A stretch of 20,951 nucleotides of DNA from SZUA-430 sp040381215 (GCA_040381215.1 JBEIHO010000046.1:1-20951), one strand, 5' to 3'. Shown: positions 1 to 7,174, counted from the stretch's first letter. Notes: generated by a model from the letters alone, not told the origin. Made by a program: numbers and translations.

Positions 1-261
1 CGCGAGCACCTGCGAATGGTGCGGATAGTCGGGATAATCCCCGGGGATCGGCAGGTCATCGAACTGCATGCGGTACTTGGAGGTATCGATGTGCAGCGAC
101 TGGTAACACGCCGAACGCCCGTTCTTGTTCTTGAAAACCCAGTTGCCGCCGATCTGGTCACTCATCTCGAAGCAGTCAAAGGCGATCCCTTTGTCCGCGA
201 GGGCTTTGGCGGTGGTGAAGCCGGAACAACCGGCACCGATGATGCAGACCCTTGGTGGCAT
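1..261 (-). CDS. Flavin-containing monooxygenase, N-terminal part (runs off the left edge)
   Basis: This is the first 87 residues of an NAD(P)H- and FAD-dependent monooxygenase of the FMO / Baeyer-Villiger type; the rest lies outside the window. The dinucleotide-binding Rossmann fingerprint GAGCSG is at residues 9-14, preceded by a hydrophobic strand (VCII). The acidic end of the second strand and the FAD-contacting IGGNW follow at about 37-41. The segment around residues 54-62 (YQSLHIDTSK) and the proline-rich PIPGDYPDYPHH are typical of FMOs, which insert one oxygen atom into nucleophilic or ketone substrates. The start at 261 follows an AGGGGA ribosome-binding sequence. The substrate cannot be inferred. 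No partner gene is adjacent: the gene is divergent from the FAS1 gene. Confidence 0.85.
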   Translation of the reverse strand, partial: MPPRVCIIGAGCSGFTTAKALADKGIAFDCFEMSDQIGGNWVFKNKNGRSACYQSLHIDTSKYRMQFDDLPIPGDYPDYPHHSQVLA

Positions 262-605
262 GGAAAGCGTCCCCTGGTTCGAGCGGTCAACAGGACACCG
301 GCAGGCGTAGCTGTCAAGTAAGCGTCATGCAGGCCCGCTGCCCCAAGTCAACCGCCAACAACATCGCCGGCAAGGTAGCCATGAAAGATCATGTCCCCGA
401 AAAGGCAAGGGTTGCAGCGGCAACAGCAAGGCCTCACCCTGACGTTATCGTAACCTGCGCGGATGAAAATCATTTCATGGCGCGCACGCAATAACGGGCG
501 CGCGCCGGCCGCTGGCCTGTGATCCAGACGGGCGGTGTCGAGCGTTATGGTGTTGTTCGGTTTTGCAACGACGCACAAACCGGTTCATCACTGAGGAGAA
601 TTCGA
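262..605. other. Intergenic region between divergent FMO and FAS1 genes
   Basis: This 344-base stretch must hold the divergent promoters of the monooxygenase (leftward) and the FAS1 gene (rightward). I see no convincing gene. Short open frames on both strands here lack ribosome-binding sites and family resemblance. Two small inverted repeats sit close together at 444-454 (GTTA-TCG-TAAC) and 463-478 (ATGAAA-ATCA-TTTCAT). I could not place a convincing -35/-10 pair. Confidence 0.5.
444..478. repeat. Two adjacent short inverted repeats upstream of the FAS1 gene
   Basis: GTTA-TCG-TAAC at 444-454 and ATGAAA-ATCA-TTTCAT at 463-478 lie eight bases apart in the non-coding region between two divergent genes. 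They could be operator half-sites for a dimeric regulator, or chance. No known consensus was recognised. Confidence 0.25.
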
Positions 606-1130
606 ATGCGCAAGCTTTTCGGCGCCATGGTGGCGCTCGCCCTTGTAGCCCCTGCCTTCACGGCGCCAGCGATGGCCGGCGGCATGCAGCCCGCCGCTGC
701 TGCGGGTACACAGACACAGACGATCGTCGCCATCGCGGCGTCCAACCCCGACTTCTCGACGCTCGTTACGGCGCTCAAGGCGGCCGAACTCACCGACGCC
801 CTGTCGGGAGCCGGTCCGTTCACGGTTTTCGCGCCGACAAACGCGGCCTTCGCAGCCCTGCCGGCCGGAACGGTTGAAACGCTGCTGAAGCCGGAGAACA
901 AGGCAAAGCTGCAGGCCGTGCTGAAGTTCCACGTTCTCGGCGCCGCTGTTGAATCATCCGCTCTTGCTGGCAAGAAGCTGACCTCCCCCCCGACGCTGCA
1001 GGGCGGTACGCTCGAGATCGATGGCAAGCACGGCGTGAAGGTCGCAGGCGCCAATGTCGTCAAGGCTGATATCCGCGGCTCGAACGGCATCATTCACGTG
1101 ATCGACAAGGTCCTCCTGCCGGCGAAATAG
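606..1130 (+). CDS. Secreted FAS1 (fasciclin) domain protein
   Basis: A 174-residue exported protein made of one FAS1/fasciclin domain. A Sec signal peptide covers about residues 1-24 (KLFGAMVALALVAP, ending in APAMA). The FAS1 domain spans about 39-173. The conserved H1 box is FTVFAPTNAAF at 72-82 and the H2 box is GIIHVIDKVLLP at 161-172. The usual YH pair between them is FH (108-109). FAS1 domains are usually extracellular or periplasmic and mediate adhesion or small-ligand binding; the specific role here is unknown. The start at 606 was chosen over an upstream in-frame codon at 519 because it has an AGGAG site seven bases upstream (594-598) and begins the signal peptide. The gene stands alone and ends in a strong terminator. 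Confidence 0.92.
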   Translation: MRKLFGAMVALALVAPAFTAPAMAGGMQPAAAAGTQTQTIVAIAASNPDFSTLVTALKAAELTDALSGAGPFTVFAPTNAAFAALPAGTVETLLKPENKAKLQAVLKFHVLGAAVESSALAGKKLTSPPTLQGGTLEIDGKHGVKVAGANVVKADIRGSNGIIHVIDKVLLPAK

Positions 1131-1146
1131 GCCGGCCTACCCCGGG

Positions 1147-1181
1147 GCAGGCGGTTCTCGCGAGGGAGCCGCCTGCTTTTT
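1147..1181 (+). terminator. Rho-independent terminator after the FAS1 gene
   Basis: GCAGGCGG (1147-1154) pairs perfectly with CCGCCTGC (1169-1176) across a 14-base loop, and is followed directly by TTTTT (1177-1181). It lies 16 bases after the FAS1 stop codon, as expected for an intrinsic terminator that isolates this gene from the peptidase gene downstream. Confidence 0.85.
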
Positions 1182-1331
1182 GCCGTCTGCAACCAAGGCT
1201 TGCGTGGTTGACGAGATGTTCGCCTTTTTCGGGATTGTTCGGGTTCAATCGCGCACGGCGATTGTCTCGGCGCAGCGCTTGCGGTAGCCAACCGGCGACG
1301 AAGTCTGCCGTAGCCATTTAGGGGGACACCC

Positions 1332-3470
1332 ATGCGTTTGAGCTCAAAGGTCATTGTCGTTGCATCGCTTCTCGCCGGCACCCCAGCCCTCGCCGAGGAA
1401 GGCATGTGGCTGCCCGCGCAGGCCCCCGAAATCGCCAACCAGATGAAGAAGGCCGGGCTGGCCATCGACCCCAAGGCACTCGCCGACCTGTCGGCCGCGC
1501 CGATGAACGCCATCGTATCGCTGGGTGGTTGTTCAGCCGCCTTCCTGAGTTCCCAGGGTCTCGTGGCAACGAACCACCACTGCATCTACGGATCGATCCA
1601 GTACAATTCAAAGCCCGGACAGGATTACCTGACCAAGGGCTTCCTCGCATCGACGCTCGCCGATGAGCTGCCAGCTGCGCCCGGTTCACGCGTCTACGTC
1701 ATCGAAGAACTGAAGGACGTCACCACCCAGGTCATGCAAGGCGTGTCAGCCGATCAGACGGGACGCCAGCGTTATGACCGCATTGAGGCCAACCAGAAGT
1801 CACTGGTGCAGGCGTGCGAAAAACAGCCGAGCCGTCGCTGCGATGTGCGCGCCTATTATGGAGGGTCGACGTATTACCTTCAGCAGATGCTCGAGATCCA
1901 GGACGTGCGTCTGGTTTACGCGCCGGCGGGTGCGATCGGCAATTTTGGCGGCGAGGTGGACAACTGGCAGTGGCCGCGCCACACCGGCGATTTCGGGTTC
2001 TATCGCGCTTATGTAGCGCCCGACGGATCTTCGCGCCCGTTCGACAAGGCCAATGTCCCTTACAAGCCACGAAACTGGCTCAAGGTTTCGGCGCAGGGCC
2101 TGAAGGAGAACGACTTCGTCATGCTGGCCGGCTTCCCCGGCACCACCGAGCGCCACCGCACCGCTGACGAGGCGAAGGCGTTCTTCAGCGATCTCTACCC
2201 GCTGCAACAACGCCTGCTGGCCGAATACTCCAACCAGATCAAGTCGGCCACGGCGGGTGACGAAGCCGCCACCATCAAGTACGCCAACGCACTTCGCGGC
2301 GCCGACAACATCAAGAAGAAGCTCGAGGGACAGCTCGCAGGCGCAGAAGCCATCGGATTGCTGGCCCGAAAGACGGCCACCGAGAAGGCATTCCGCGACT
2401 GGGCCCTGAGCCCAAATCGCGCAGCCGAACTCAAGCCCGTGGTCGATGCGCTGGACGCCGTAGCGGCCGAAGCCGCACAGGCTCGCCTGGCGGCTGCCCG
2501 CTATGGCCTGTTGAACCGATCGCAGCTCCTCTCGGCCGCCCGTACGATCTATCGCTGGTCGCAGGAGCAGGCAAAGCCGGACGCCGATCGCGAGCCCGGC
2601 TACCAGGAGCGTGATCGCAGGCCGGTGACCGAGCGGTTGACCCAGATCGAGCGTCGCTTCGATCCTGTGGTGGATCGAAAGCTCTTCGAAGCGGCTCTGG
2701 CCGAATATCGCACTCTCGCACCGGCCGCGCGTAACACCGCGTTCGACCAGCAGCTTGAGAAGACAGGGCTCGACAAGCTCTACGCATCAACCCGGCTTGG
2801 CGACACGCAGTGGCGCCTCTCGCTGCTCACCCGGACGTCTGCAGACCTGGCAGCGGACCGGGATCCGTTCTTGCGTCTGGCCGTGGCCATGTATGAAATC
2901 GACATGGAACGTGAAGCCCAGAGCAAGCAGCGCGAGGGTCGCCTGCAGGCCGCGCGCAGTGCTTACATGAATGCCTTCCGTCGCTTCGCAGCTGAGCAGG
3001 GCAAGGCAGTCTACCCCGACGCTAACGGCAGCCTTCGACTGACCTATGGCCACGTGAAGGGACGCGTCCGCGACGGCGCTTCCTGGACGGCGTTCACCAC
3101 GGCCGGTGGCATCCTCGACAAGTACACGGGCTCGGAACCCTTTGACTCGCCCGCAGCCCAGCTCGATCTCATTCGCAAGGGCGACTTCGGCCGCTACGCC
3201 CACGCGGGATTGAAGACTTTGCCCGTGAACTACCTGTCGACCTTGGACATCACCAACGGAAACTCGGGCTCTTCGACCTTGAACGCCAAGGGCGAATTCG
3301 TCGGCCTGGCTTTTGATGGCACCATCGACGGCATCATCGCCGACTGGTGGTTCGATCCGACCATCAACAGGACCATTCATGTCGATTCCCGTTACATGCT
3401 GTGGGTGATGGATCGCATCGATGGCGCGGACCGTCTCCTCGGCGAGATGGACATCGTCGGTCGCAAATAG
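1332..3470 (+). CDS. Periplasmic S46 family dipeptidyl-peptidase (DPP7/DPP11 type)
   Basis: A 712-residue serine exopeptidase that removes dipeptides from the N-terminus of oligopeptides in the periplasm or at the cell surface. A Sec signal peptide covers residues 1-21 (ends TPALA). The chymotrypsin-like core carries the catalytic triad. His83 lies in TNHHC, the Asp is most likely Asp220 in HTGDFGFY, and Ser645 lies in NGNSGS. The long central region (about 270-560), rich in Ala, Arg, Glu and Gln, matches the alpha-helical cap that S46 enzymes insert into the protease fold. The residue 18 after the catalytic serine is Gly663. In this family Gly there marks DPP7-like (hydrophobic/broad) and Arg marks DPP11-like (Asp/Glu) specificity. 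Length fits the family (about 700-720). The ATG at 1332 has AGGGGG upstream. It converges on the small protein gene at 3491 with only 20 bases between. Confidence 0.93.
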   Translation: MRLSSKVIVVASLLAGTPALAEEGMWLPAQAPEIANQMKKAGLAIDPKALADLSAAPMNAIVSLGGCSAAFLSSQGLVATNHHCIYGSIQYNSKPGQDYLTKGFLASTLADELPAAPGSRVYVIEELKDVTTQVMQGVSADQTGRQRYDRIEANQKSLVQACEKQPSRRCDVRAYYGGSTYYLQQMLEIQDVRLVYAPAGAIGNFGGEVDNWQWPRHTGDFGFYRAYVAPDGSSRPFDKANVPYKPRNWLKVSAQGLKENDFVMLAGFPGTTERHRTADEAKAFFSDLYPLQQRLLAEYSNQIKSATAGDEAATIKYANALRGADNIKKKLEGQLAGAEAIGLLARKTATEKAFRDWALSPNRAAELKPVVDALDAVAAEAAQARLAAARYGLLNRSQLLSAARTIYRWSQEQAKPDADREPGYQERDRRPVTERLTQIERRFDPVVDRKLFEAALAEYRTLAPAARNTAFDQQLEKTGLDKLYASTRLGDTQWRLSLLTRTSADLAADRDPFLRLAVAMYEIDMEREAQSKQREGRLQAARSAYMNAFRRFAAEQGKAVYPDANGSLRLTYGHVKGRVRDGASWTAFTTAGGILDKYTGSEPFDSPAAQLDLIRKGDFGRYAHAGLKTLPVNYLSTLDITNGNSGSSTLNAKGEFVGLAFDGTIDGIIADWWFDPTINRTIHVDSRYMLWVMDRIDGADRLLGEMDIVGRK

Positions 3471-3490
3471 GCCAGCAAGGGACGGCTCGA

Positions 3491-3937
3491 TCAGAGCGTC
3501 ATTGAAAGACGGGGCAGGGCACCAAGTGCCCTGCGCTCGATCTCGTCATCCGACAGGCTTTGCTGGGTGAGGTACGCGTGCTGTCCCTCATGCGCAGGGC
3601 GCAAGGGTGATGGCGACAACAGGGACAGGACGCTGTACTCAAGCCTCTCGCCAGCAACAGCCTCATAGAGTTCCGATCCCAACGCACCCAGGAACCCGGC
3701 GATCCCGCCAAACAGCGTCCCGCCCGCGATCCGCGCGACAGGCGATATCTCGTCGCCGCTGAGCGCGCGATAGACGGTCCCCACGACCGGCAGATGCTGC
3801 AGCGGATTGATCGCATCAAGAAGGTCGTCGAAGCCGAGCGAAGCATCAGCCTCCACGCGCATCACGCCGTCCTCGGCGCGCGGCACAGCGCCAGGACCGT
3901 GCATGGGCTGGGAATGGGCATGGCCAATGATCGACAT
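3491..3937 (-). CDS. Small glycine-zipper protein of unknown function
   Basis: A 148-residue protein I cannot assign to a function. Its central part has a segment that looks conserved (INPLQHLPVVGTVYRAL, residues 43-59, then SGDEISPVARIAGG). It runs into a glycine-zipper helix, residues 71-87, with glycines spaced for close packing in or on a membrane. My impression is that similar uncharacterised proteins occur in alphaproteobacteria, but I could not check this. The N-terminus is His/Pro-rich and has no signal peptide. The C-terminal third is hydrophilic. The ATG at 3937 was chosen; an in-frame TTG at 3949 is possible and neither has a strong ribosome-binding site. The gene lies about 100 bases downstream of ribA on the same strand and could be cotranscribed with it. 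Confidence 0.7.
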   Translation of the reverse strand: MSIIGHAHSQPMHGPGAVPRAEDGVMRVEADASLGFDDLLDAINPLQHLPVVGTVYRALSGDEISPVARIAGGTLFGGIAGFLGALGSELYEAVAGERLEYSVLSLLSPSPLRPAHEGQHAYLTQQSLSDDEIERRALGALPRLSMTL

Positions 3938-4038
3938 GGAGGAAATCAAAGCAATCCGCGCGCCAAGCGCCGGCGGCCGGAAAATCGGGGGCAGGGCAGG
4001 GGGCCAAGGTCGCCTGCCGGCACTTCTTGCCGGGTTGC

Positions 4039-4674
4039 CTACAGCATGTGCCCGGCGCGCGCCTTCTTCGTGGCCAGGTAGCCAGCATTATGGGGATTGG
4101 TCGGGAACTGGTGCGCCACCCGCTCAACGACGGTAATGCCCTGCTGGGTAAGCACGCCTACCTTGTCCGGATTGTTTGTCATCAGCCGGACGGATGTGTA
4201 GCCGAGATACTTGAGTATCTCCGCGGCAACAGCAAACCGCCGCTCCTCCGCCTCGAAACCCAGCCGCTCATTGGCATCGATCGTGTCGAAGCCCTGGTCT
4301 TGCAGTTCATAGGCCTTCAGCTTGTTGATCAGCCCGATGCCACGCCCTTCTTGCGCCAGATAGAGCAGGATACCCGCGCCCTGCGCACCGATGGTGGCGA
4401 TGGCGCCGCGAAGCTGGTCGCCGCAATCGCACTTGAGCGAACCAAGCAGGTCACCCGTCAGGCATTCGGAATGCAGGCGAACAAGGACCGGTCCCGGCGG
4501 CTCCGGGTTTCCGATGATGAGAGCCAGATGCTCGCGCCCGCCCGTATCAGGTCGGAACGCAAGAACACGGGTGTTCTCGGCACCCGCCAGCGGAAGCTGC
4601 GCGCGCGCAACGACCGCAAGACGCGTATGGGATACATCTTCGGCGAAGGCGATGTCCTCGCAGCTGACAACCAC
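4039..4674 (-). CDS. ribA: GTP cyclohydrolase II, catalytic part (frame broken from its N-terminal part)
   Basis: This frame encodes the whole GTP cyclohydrolase II domain, which opens GTP to 2,5-diamino-6-ribosylamino-pyrimidinone phosphate, formate and pyrophosphate: the first committed step of riboflavin synthesis. The three zinc cysteines are in SECLTGDLLGSLKCDCG, the GTP-binding/catalytic segment is QEGRGIGLINKLKAY, and TNNPDKV and the ending GHML are also family-typical. All key residues are present. The frame opens with a GTG at 4674, but this is probably not the true start. The protein reads on naturally from the overlapping frame upstream (4547-5230) if one G is removed from the G5 run at 4678-4682, giving LVVVSCEDIAF at the joint. 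The extra base may be a sequencing error, a real mutation, or a slippage site. Confidence 0.9.
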   Translation of the reverse strand: MVVSCEDIAFAEDVSHTRLAVVARAQLPLAGAENTRVLAFRPDTGGREHLALIIGNPEPPGPVLVRLHSECLTGDLLGSLKCDCGDQLRGAIATIGAQGAGILLYLAQEGRGIGLINKLKAYELQDQGFDTIDANERLGFEAEERRFAVAAEILKYLGYTSVRLMTNNPDKVGVLTQQGITVVERVAHQFPTNPHNAGYLATKKARAGHML

Positions 4675-5230
4675 CAGCCCCCTGGGCCGCCGCTATACGC
4701 AGGGCCTTCGCGCGTCGAATGGAATGCACGACAAGCGAAGGCAGCAGTTCCGCCTGTTTCGCAAGGTTCAGCGCCGGAAGCACGGCTTGCGGCAGCGCCT
4801 CGCGGGCCGCGGCCCACGGTCCCATCAGCGGATCGTTGAGGTCCCGCGAGGGATCGGCAAGGGCACGCGCCGCCCGCGCGCCCGTATCCGCGGGCAAGGC
4901 CACGCGAACGGCCTGCTCGGTATAAAGCCGGATCTTCAGCGTGCGCGCACGATTATGGGTCAGAGCGACAAAGGCGGGCACCGCAGCCCATTTCTGCATG
5001 AGCGCCAGCACGTCATCGCGCGCAAGCTCCGCTGCGCAGGCAAGAAGGGCGTCCTGGCCCGATGAAACCACGACGATCGGCAAGGCGCTGCGCAGGTCCT
5101 GGATGGCGCGCGCGACCTTGACCACAGGTGTGGCAATGACATTTGCGTGAGTTTGCTGGCCCTTTACCCTTGCAACCGCAGCTTTCCCTGCCGTGGCACC
5201 CTTCCGAGGGCTGCGCTTGTTCGCGCTCAT
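4547..5230 (-). CDS. ribA: N-terminal extension of RibA, in a different frame from the catalytic domain
   Basis: Residues 1 to about 184 from the ATG at 5230 form the N-terminal half of a long RibA; beyond the G5 run at 4678-4682 this frame turns to Arg/Cys-rich nonsense until its stop at 4547. The start follows a GGGAG sequence. The first 30 residues are basic. The following stretch (VKVARAIQDLRSALPIVVVS, about 37-56) recalls the start of the 3,4-dihydroxybutanone-4-phosphate synthase (RibB) fold. The acidic DDEDREN motif that binds metal and substrate in real RibB is replaced by SSGQDAL, so this is not a working RibB domain. A repaired RibA would be about 396 residues, much longer than the 196-residue E. 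coli enzyme. Extended RibA forms with a non-catalytic N-terminal domain exist; the match here is inferred by eye. Confidence 0.75.
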   Translation of the reverse strand: MSANKRSPRKGATAGKAAVARVKGQQTHANVIATPVVKVARAIQDLRSALPIVVVSSGQDALLACAAELARDDVLALMQKWAAVPAFVALTHNRARTLKIRLYTEQAVRVALPADTGARAARALADPSRDLNDPLMGPWAAAREALPQAVLPALNLAKQAELLPSLVVHSIRRAKALRIAAAQGAGGCQLRGHRLRRRCIPYASCGRCARAASAGGCREHPCSCVPT

Positions 5231-5257
5231 TCCACTCCCGCTCTCCAACAATGATTT

Positions 5258-5285
5258 GCTATAGCCTACATATCCGGTCAGGCAA
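5258..5285 (-). promoter_or_regulatory. Possible sigma70-like promoter for ribA, with a GCTATAGC palindrome
   Basis: On the minus strand, TTGCCT (5285-5280) and TATAGC (5263-5258) are spaced by 16 bases, each matching four of six consensus positions, 28 bases upstream of the ribA start. The -10 is part of the perfect palindrome GCTATAGC (5258-5265), so it could also serve as an operator between the divergent ribA and response-regulator genes. Confidence 0.35.
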
Positions 5286-5322
5286 ATCACTTGTCATTTA
5301 AGTCACGCGGACAGCAATCATA

Positions 5323-6009
5323 ATGAGCACCCCTCGCCGCATTCTTCTCGTCGATGATGATCATGCTCTTCGGGAGTCACTGAAGGAACAACTCGCCGTC
5401 CAGAACGAATTCATGGTTACGGTCGCGGTAAACGGCGCAGCCGGCCTTGAGAGCGCGAAGAACGATCCGCCGGATCTGGTGATCCTTGATGTGGGCCTTC
5501 CCGATCTGGATGGGCGCGAGGTCTGCCGTCTCATGCGCAAGGCGAATATCCGCTGCCCCATCCTCATGCTGACGGGACAGGACGGCGAGGCCGATCAGGT
5601 CGAGGGCCTTGAGGCGGGCGCAAACGACTACCTGACCAAGCCCTTCCGCTTCAACATCTTGCTGGCGCGCATCCGCACCCATTTGCGCAGCCACGCCCAC
5701 AGCGAAGACGCGGTATTCCAGATCGGCCGCTACACGTTCAGGCCGTCGGCAAAGCTCCTGCAGGGCCCTGAAAACCAGAAGATACGGCTGACGGAGAAGG
5801 AGACCTCCATCCTCAAGTTCCTTTATCGTTCGGGTGACAAGGTGGTCCCGCGGGACACGCTTTTGCACGAGGTCTGGGGCTACAACCCCGCCGTGACCAC
5901 CCACACGCTTGAGACCCACATCTATCGCCTGCGGCAGAAAATCGAAGCCGATCCGGCCCGCGCAACCCTGCTGCTGACCGAGAGCGGGGGTTATCGCCTG
6001 GTGCCTTGA
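5323..6009 (+). CDS. OmpR/PhoB-family response regulator transcription factor
   Basis: A 228-residue two-domain regulator. The receiver domain (about 5-120) has the acidic pocket DDD at 11-13, the phospho-acceptor Asp56 (VILDVGLP), the switch Thr84 and the conserved Lys106 (TKPF). The C-terminal winged-helix domain (about 130-228) has the recognition-helix region THTLETHIYRLRQKIE and ends in the wing sequence ESGGYRLVP. It would bind DNA upon phosphorylation by a sensor kinase. No histidine kinase gene lies in the window, so the partner is elsewhere. It is divergent from ribA (92 bases apart). The start at 5323 has only a weak ribosome-binding site, but the protein begins correctly there. The target genes are unknown; the CTATATAG promoters nearby are speculative candidates. 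Confidence 0.93.
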   Translation: MSTPRRILLVDDDHALRESLKEQLAVQNEFMVTVAVNGAAGLESAKNDPPDLVILDVGLPDLDGREVCRLMRKANIRCPILMLTGQDGEADQVEGLEAGANDYLTKPFRFNILLARIRTHLRSHAHSEDAVFQIGRYTFRPSAKLLQGPENQKIRLTEKETSILKFLYRSGDKVVPRDTLLHEVWGYNPAVTTHTLETHIYRLRQKIEADPARATLLLTESGGYRLVP

Positions 6010-6031
6010 GCGCGCCGGTGACCTCAAGGTC

Positions 6032-6060
6032 TTGCAAGCGGGACCGGGGTCTACTATATA
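6032..6060 (+). promoter_or_regulatory. Likely sigma70-type promoter for the small membrane peptide and GIN genes
   Basis: TTGCAA (6032-6037) and TATATA (6055-6060) are spaced by 17 bases, 34 bases before the ATG at 6094. The -10 lies in the palindrome CTATATAG (6054-6061), followed by a second palindrome CTATAG (6068-6073). The same CTATATAG forms the -10 of the MacAB operon promoter. Confidence 0.5.
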
Positions 6061-6093
6061 GATCACACTATAGGGAACTTAGCGGGGGCTCAC

Positions 6094-6270
6094 ATGTCAT
6101 CAAGCCTGGCACGCATGGCAGTCGCTGCGGTCTTGGCCGTGGCCGCCGCCGTCGCTCTGGTCGGCGTCTCGGGCATGATCGTGTTCGCGGACTTGTCCGC
6201 GCCCAAGCCCTCGCAATTGGCCGCCGACGTGTTGAGCCGGGCCCCCACCGTCAGCCGCGTTCGCGAGTAA
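6094..6270 (+). CDS. 58-residue single-pass membrane peptide
   Basis: This short frame encodes 58 residues. The N-terminus MSSSLARM is followed by an Ala/Val-rich membrane helix (about residues 8-32, AVAAVLAVAAAVALVGVSG onward) and a short polar tail ending SRVRE. The ATG follows a GGGGG run (6084-6088) that can act as a ribosome-binding site, and a good promoter lies just upstream. The stop is eight bases before the ATG of the GIN-domain gene, so both are probably made from one message. I do not recognise a family. The helix may be a signal anchor or a long uncleaved signal peptide; the FADLSA stretch could also be a cleavage region. Its tight link to the GIN protein suggests a shared role at the envelope. 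Confidence 0.65.
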   Translation: MSSSLARMAVAAVLAVAAAVALVGVSGMIVFADLSAPKPSQLAADVLSRAPTVSRVRE

Positions 6271-6277
6271 CGGCGAC

Positions 6278-7174
6278 ATGTCGAGGCTGGGCACCGTCGC
6301 TGTCCTGATCGCAGCCGGTCTTCTCCTTGCAGTTTACGCAGGCTTCGGGCTGACCATCTCGCCTTATGGCTTCACGTCAACGCCAGACCGCACCCATGTC
6401 TCGCATGACCGCGAGGTCCTCCACGGCAGCACCGTGGATCAATCCTTCAGGGCACGACGTGTCCGTCTCGATGAAGTCGAAGCCGACGTTCAACTGGTTG
6501 TCGCACCTGAAGCCGCCTTGCGCGTCCAGGCATCCGGCGACCAGAAGGCGCTGAAGCAACTCAAGATCCGCGTCGTCGGCGACGAACTGCAGGTGATCCA
6601 GTCCAAGCCGGCCGGGCAGGGATGGCACGTATTCGGATGGACAGTGTTCGGCATGAGCGTCACGGATGAAAACGCGCGCAAGCTGAAGCTGGTCATCTCG
6701 GCGCCGGTTGGCACACCCTACGACATCGAGGACATGGTGGGCACGATCGAGGCCGGCGACCTCGACGCGCGCATCTCCCTGCAGGCAGTCAGCGTGTCTG
6801 GCCGCTTGGGACGCCTGCAGTCTGCCGACATCCAGGTAACGGGCGCGGGTGACCTGCAGCTCGGCGCCGTCACCGACGGCCTCAGGATCGCCATCGCAGG
6901 CGCTGGCACGGTCAAGGCGGCCAGTGTGAAGGGTGCCGTGAATATCGGCATGGCAGGCTCCGGCAACGTGCAGGTTGACGCCGGCATGGCCACGACATTC
7001 GACGTCGACATCGCCGGCTCGGGCAGCGTTGTTTTCAAGGGTCATGTAACCAACCCCAGCATCACCATCGCTGGGTCAGGCGAGGTTGTCATCGACACCT
7101 ATGCGGGCCAGCTCACCCAGCAGATCATGGGTTCCGGCAACGTCAGGATACTGACCGGTCAGCGCACGTTCTGA
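6278..7174 (+). CDS. Membrane-anchored GIN-domain (DUF2807) beta-helix protein
   Basis: A 298-residue envelope protein. One hydrophobic helix at residues 7-25 anchors it or acts as a signal sequence. The rest faces the periplasm. From about residue 50 it has the layout of the GIN/DUF2807 family (named putative auto-transporter adhesin head domain), including the typical early VEADVQLVV strand. The C-terminal half is a regular solenoid. G-A/S-G turns at residues 189, 208, 227, 247, 266 and 285 are spaced by 19, 19, 20, 19 and 19 residues, with alternating hydrophobic strands, as in a right-handed parallel beta-helix. The biochemical role of this family is unknown. The gene follows the 58-residue membrane peptide by seven bases and converges on the MacB-like permease gene with a 19-base gap and no obvious terminator. 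Confidence 0.88.
   Translation: MSRLGTVAVLIAAGLLLAVYAGFGLTISPYGFTSTPDRTHVSHDREVLHGSTVDQSFRARRVRLDEVEADVQLVVAPEAALRVQASGDQKALKQLKIRVVGDELQVIQSKPAGQGWHVFGWTVFGMSVTDENARKLKLVISAPVGTPYDIEDMVGTIEAGDLDARISLQAVSVSGRLGRLQSADIQVTGAGDLQLGAVTDGLRIAIAGAGTVKAASVKGAVNIGMAGSGNVQVDAGMATTFDVDIAGSGSVVFKGHVTNPSITIAGSGEVVIDTYAGQLTQQIMGSGNVRILTGQRTF

Noticed and set aside
348..578. A 76-residue minus-strand frame in the intergenic region
   Set aside because: Cys/Arg-rich composition, no ribosome-binding site and no family resemblance; likely chance in GC-rich DNA.
1208..1236. TTGACG as a -35 for the peptidase gene
   Set aside because: No acceptable -10 lies at 16-18 bases; I could not support a promoter there.
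4039..5230. Bifunctional RibBA
   Set aside because: The N-terminal part lacks the acidic RibB active-site motif, so dihydroxybutanone phosphate synthase activity cannot be supported.
6055..6078. CACTATAGGGA identical to the core of the phage T7 promoter
   Set aside because: Only the 11-base core matches and the upstream recognition bases differ. No phage RNA polymerase gene or phage context is present. The TATA-rich sequence is better explained by the sigma70-like promoter and its palindromes.
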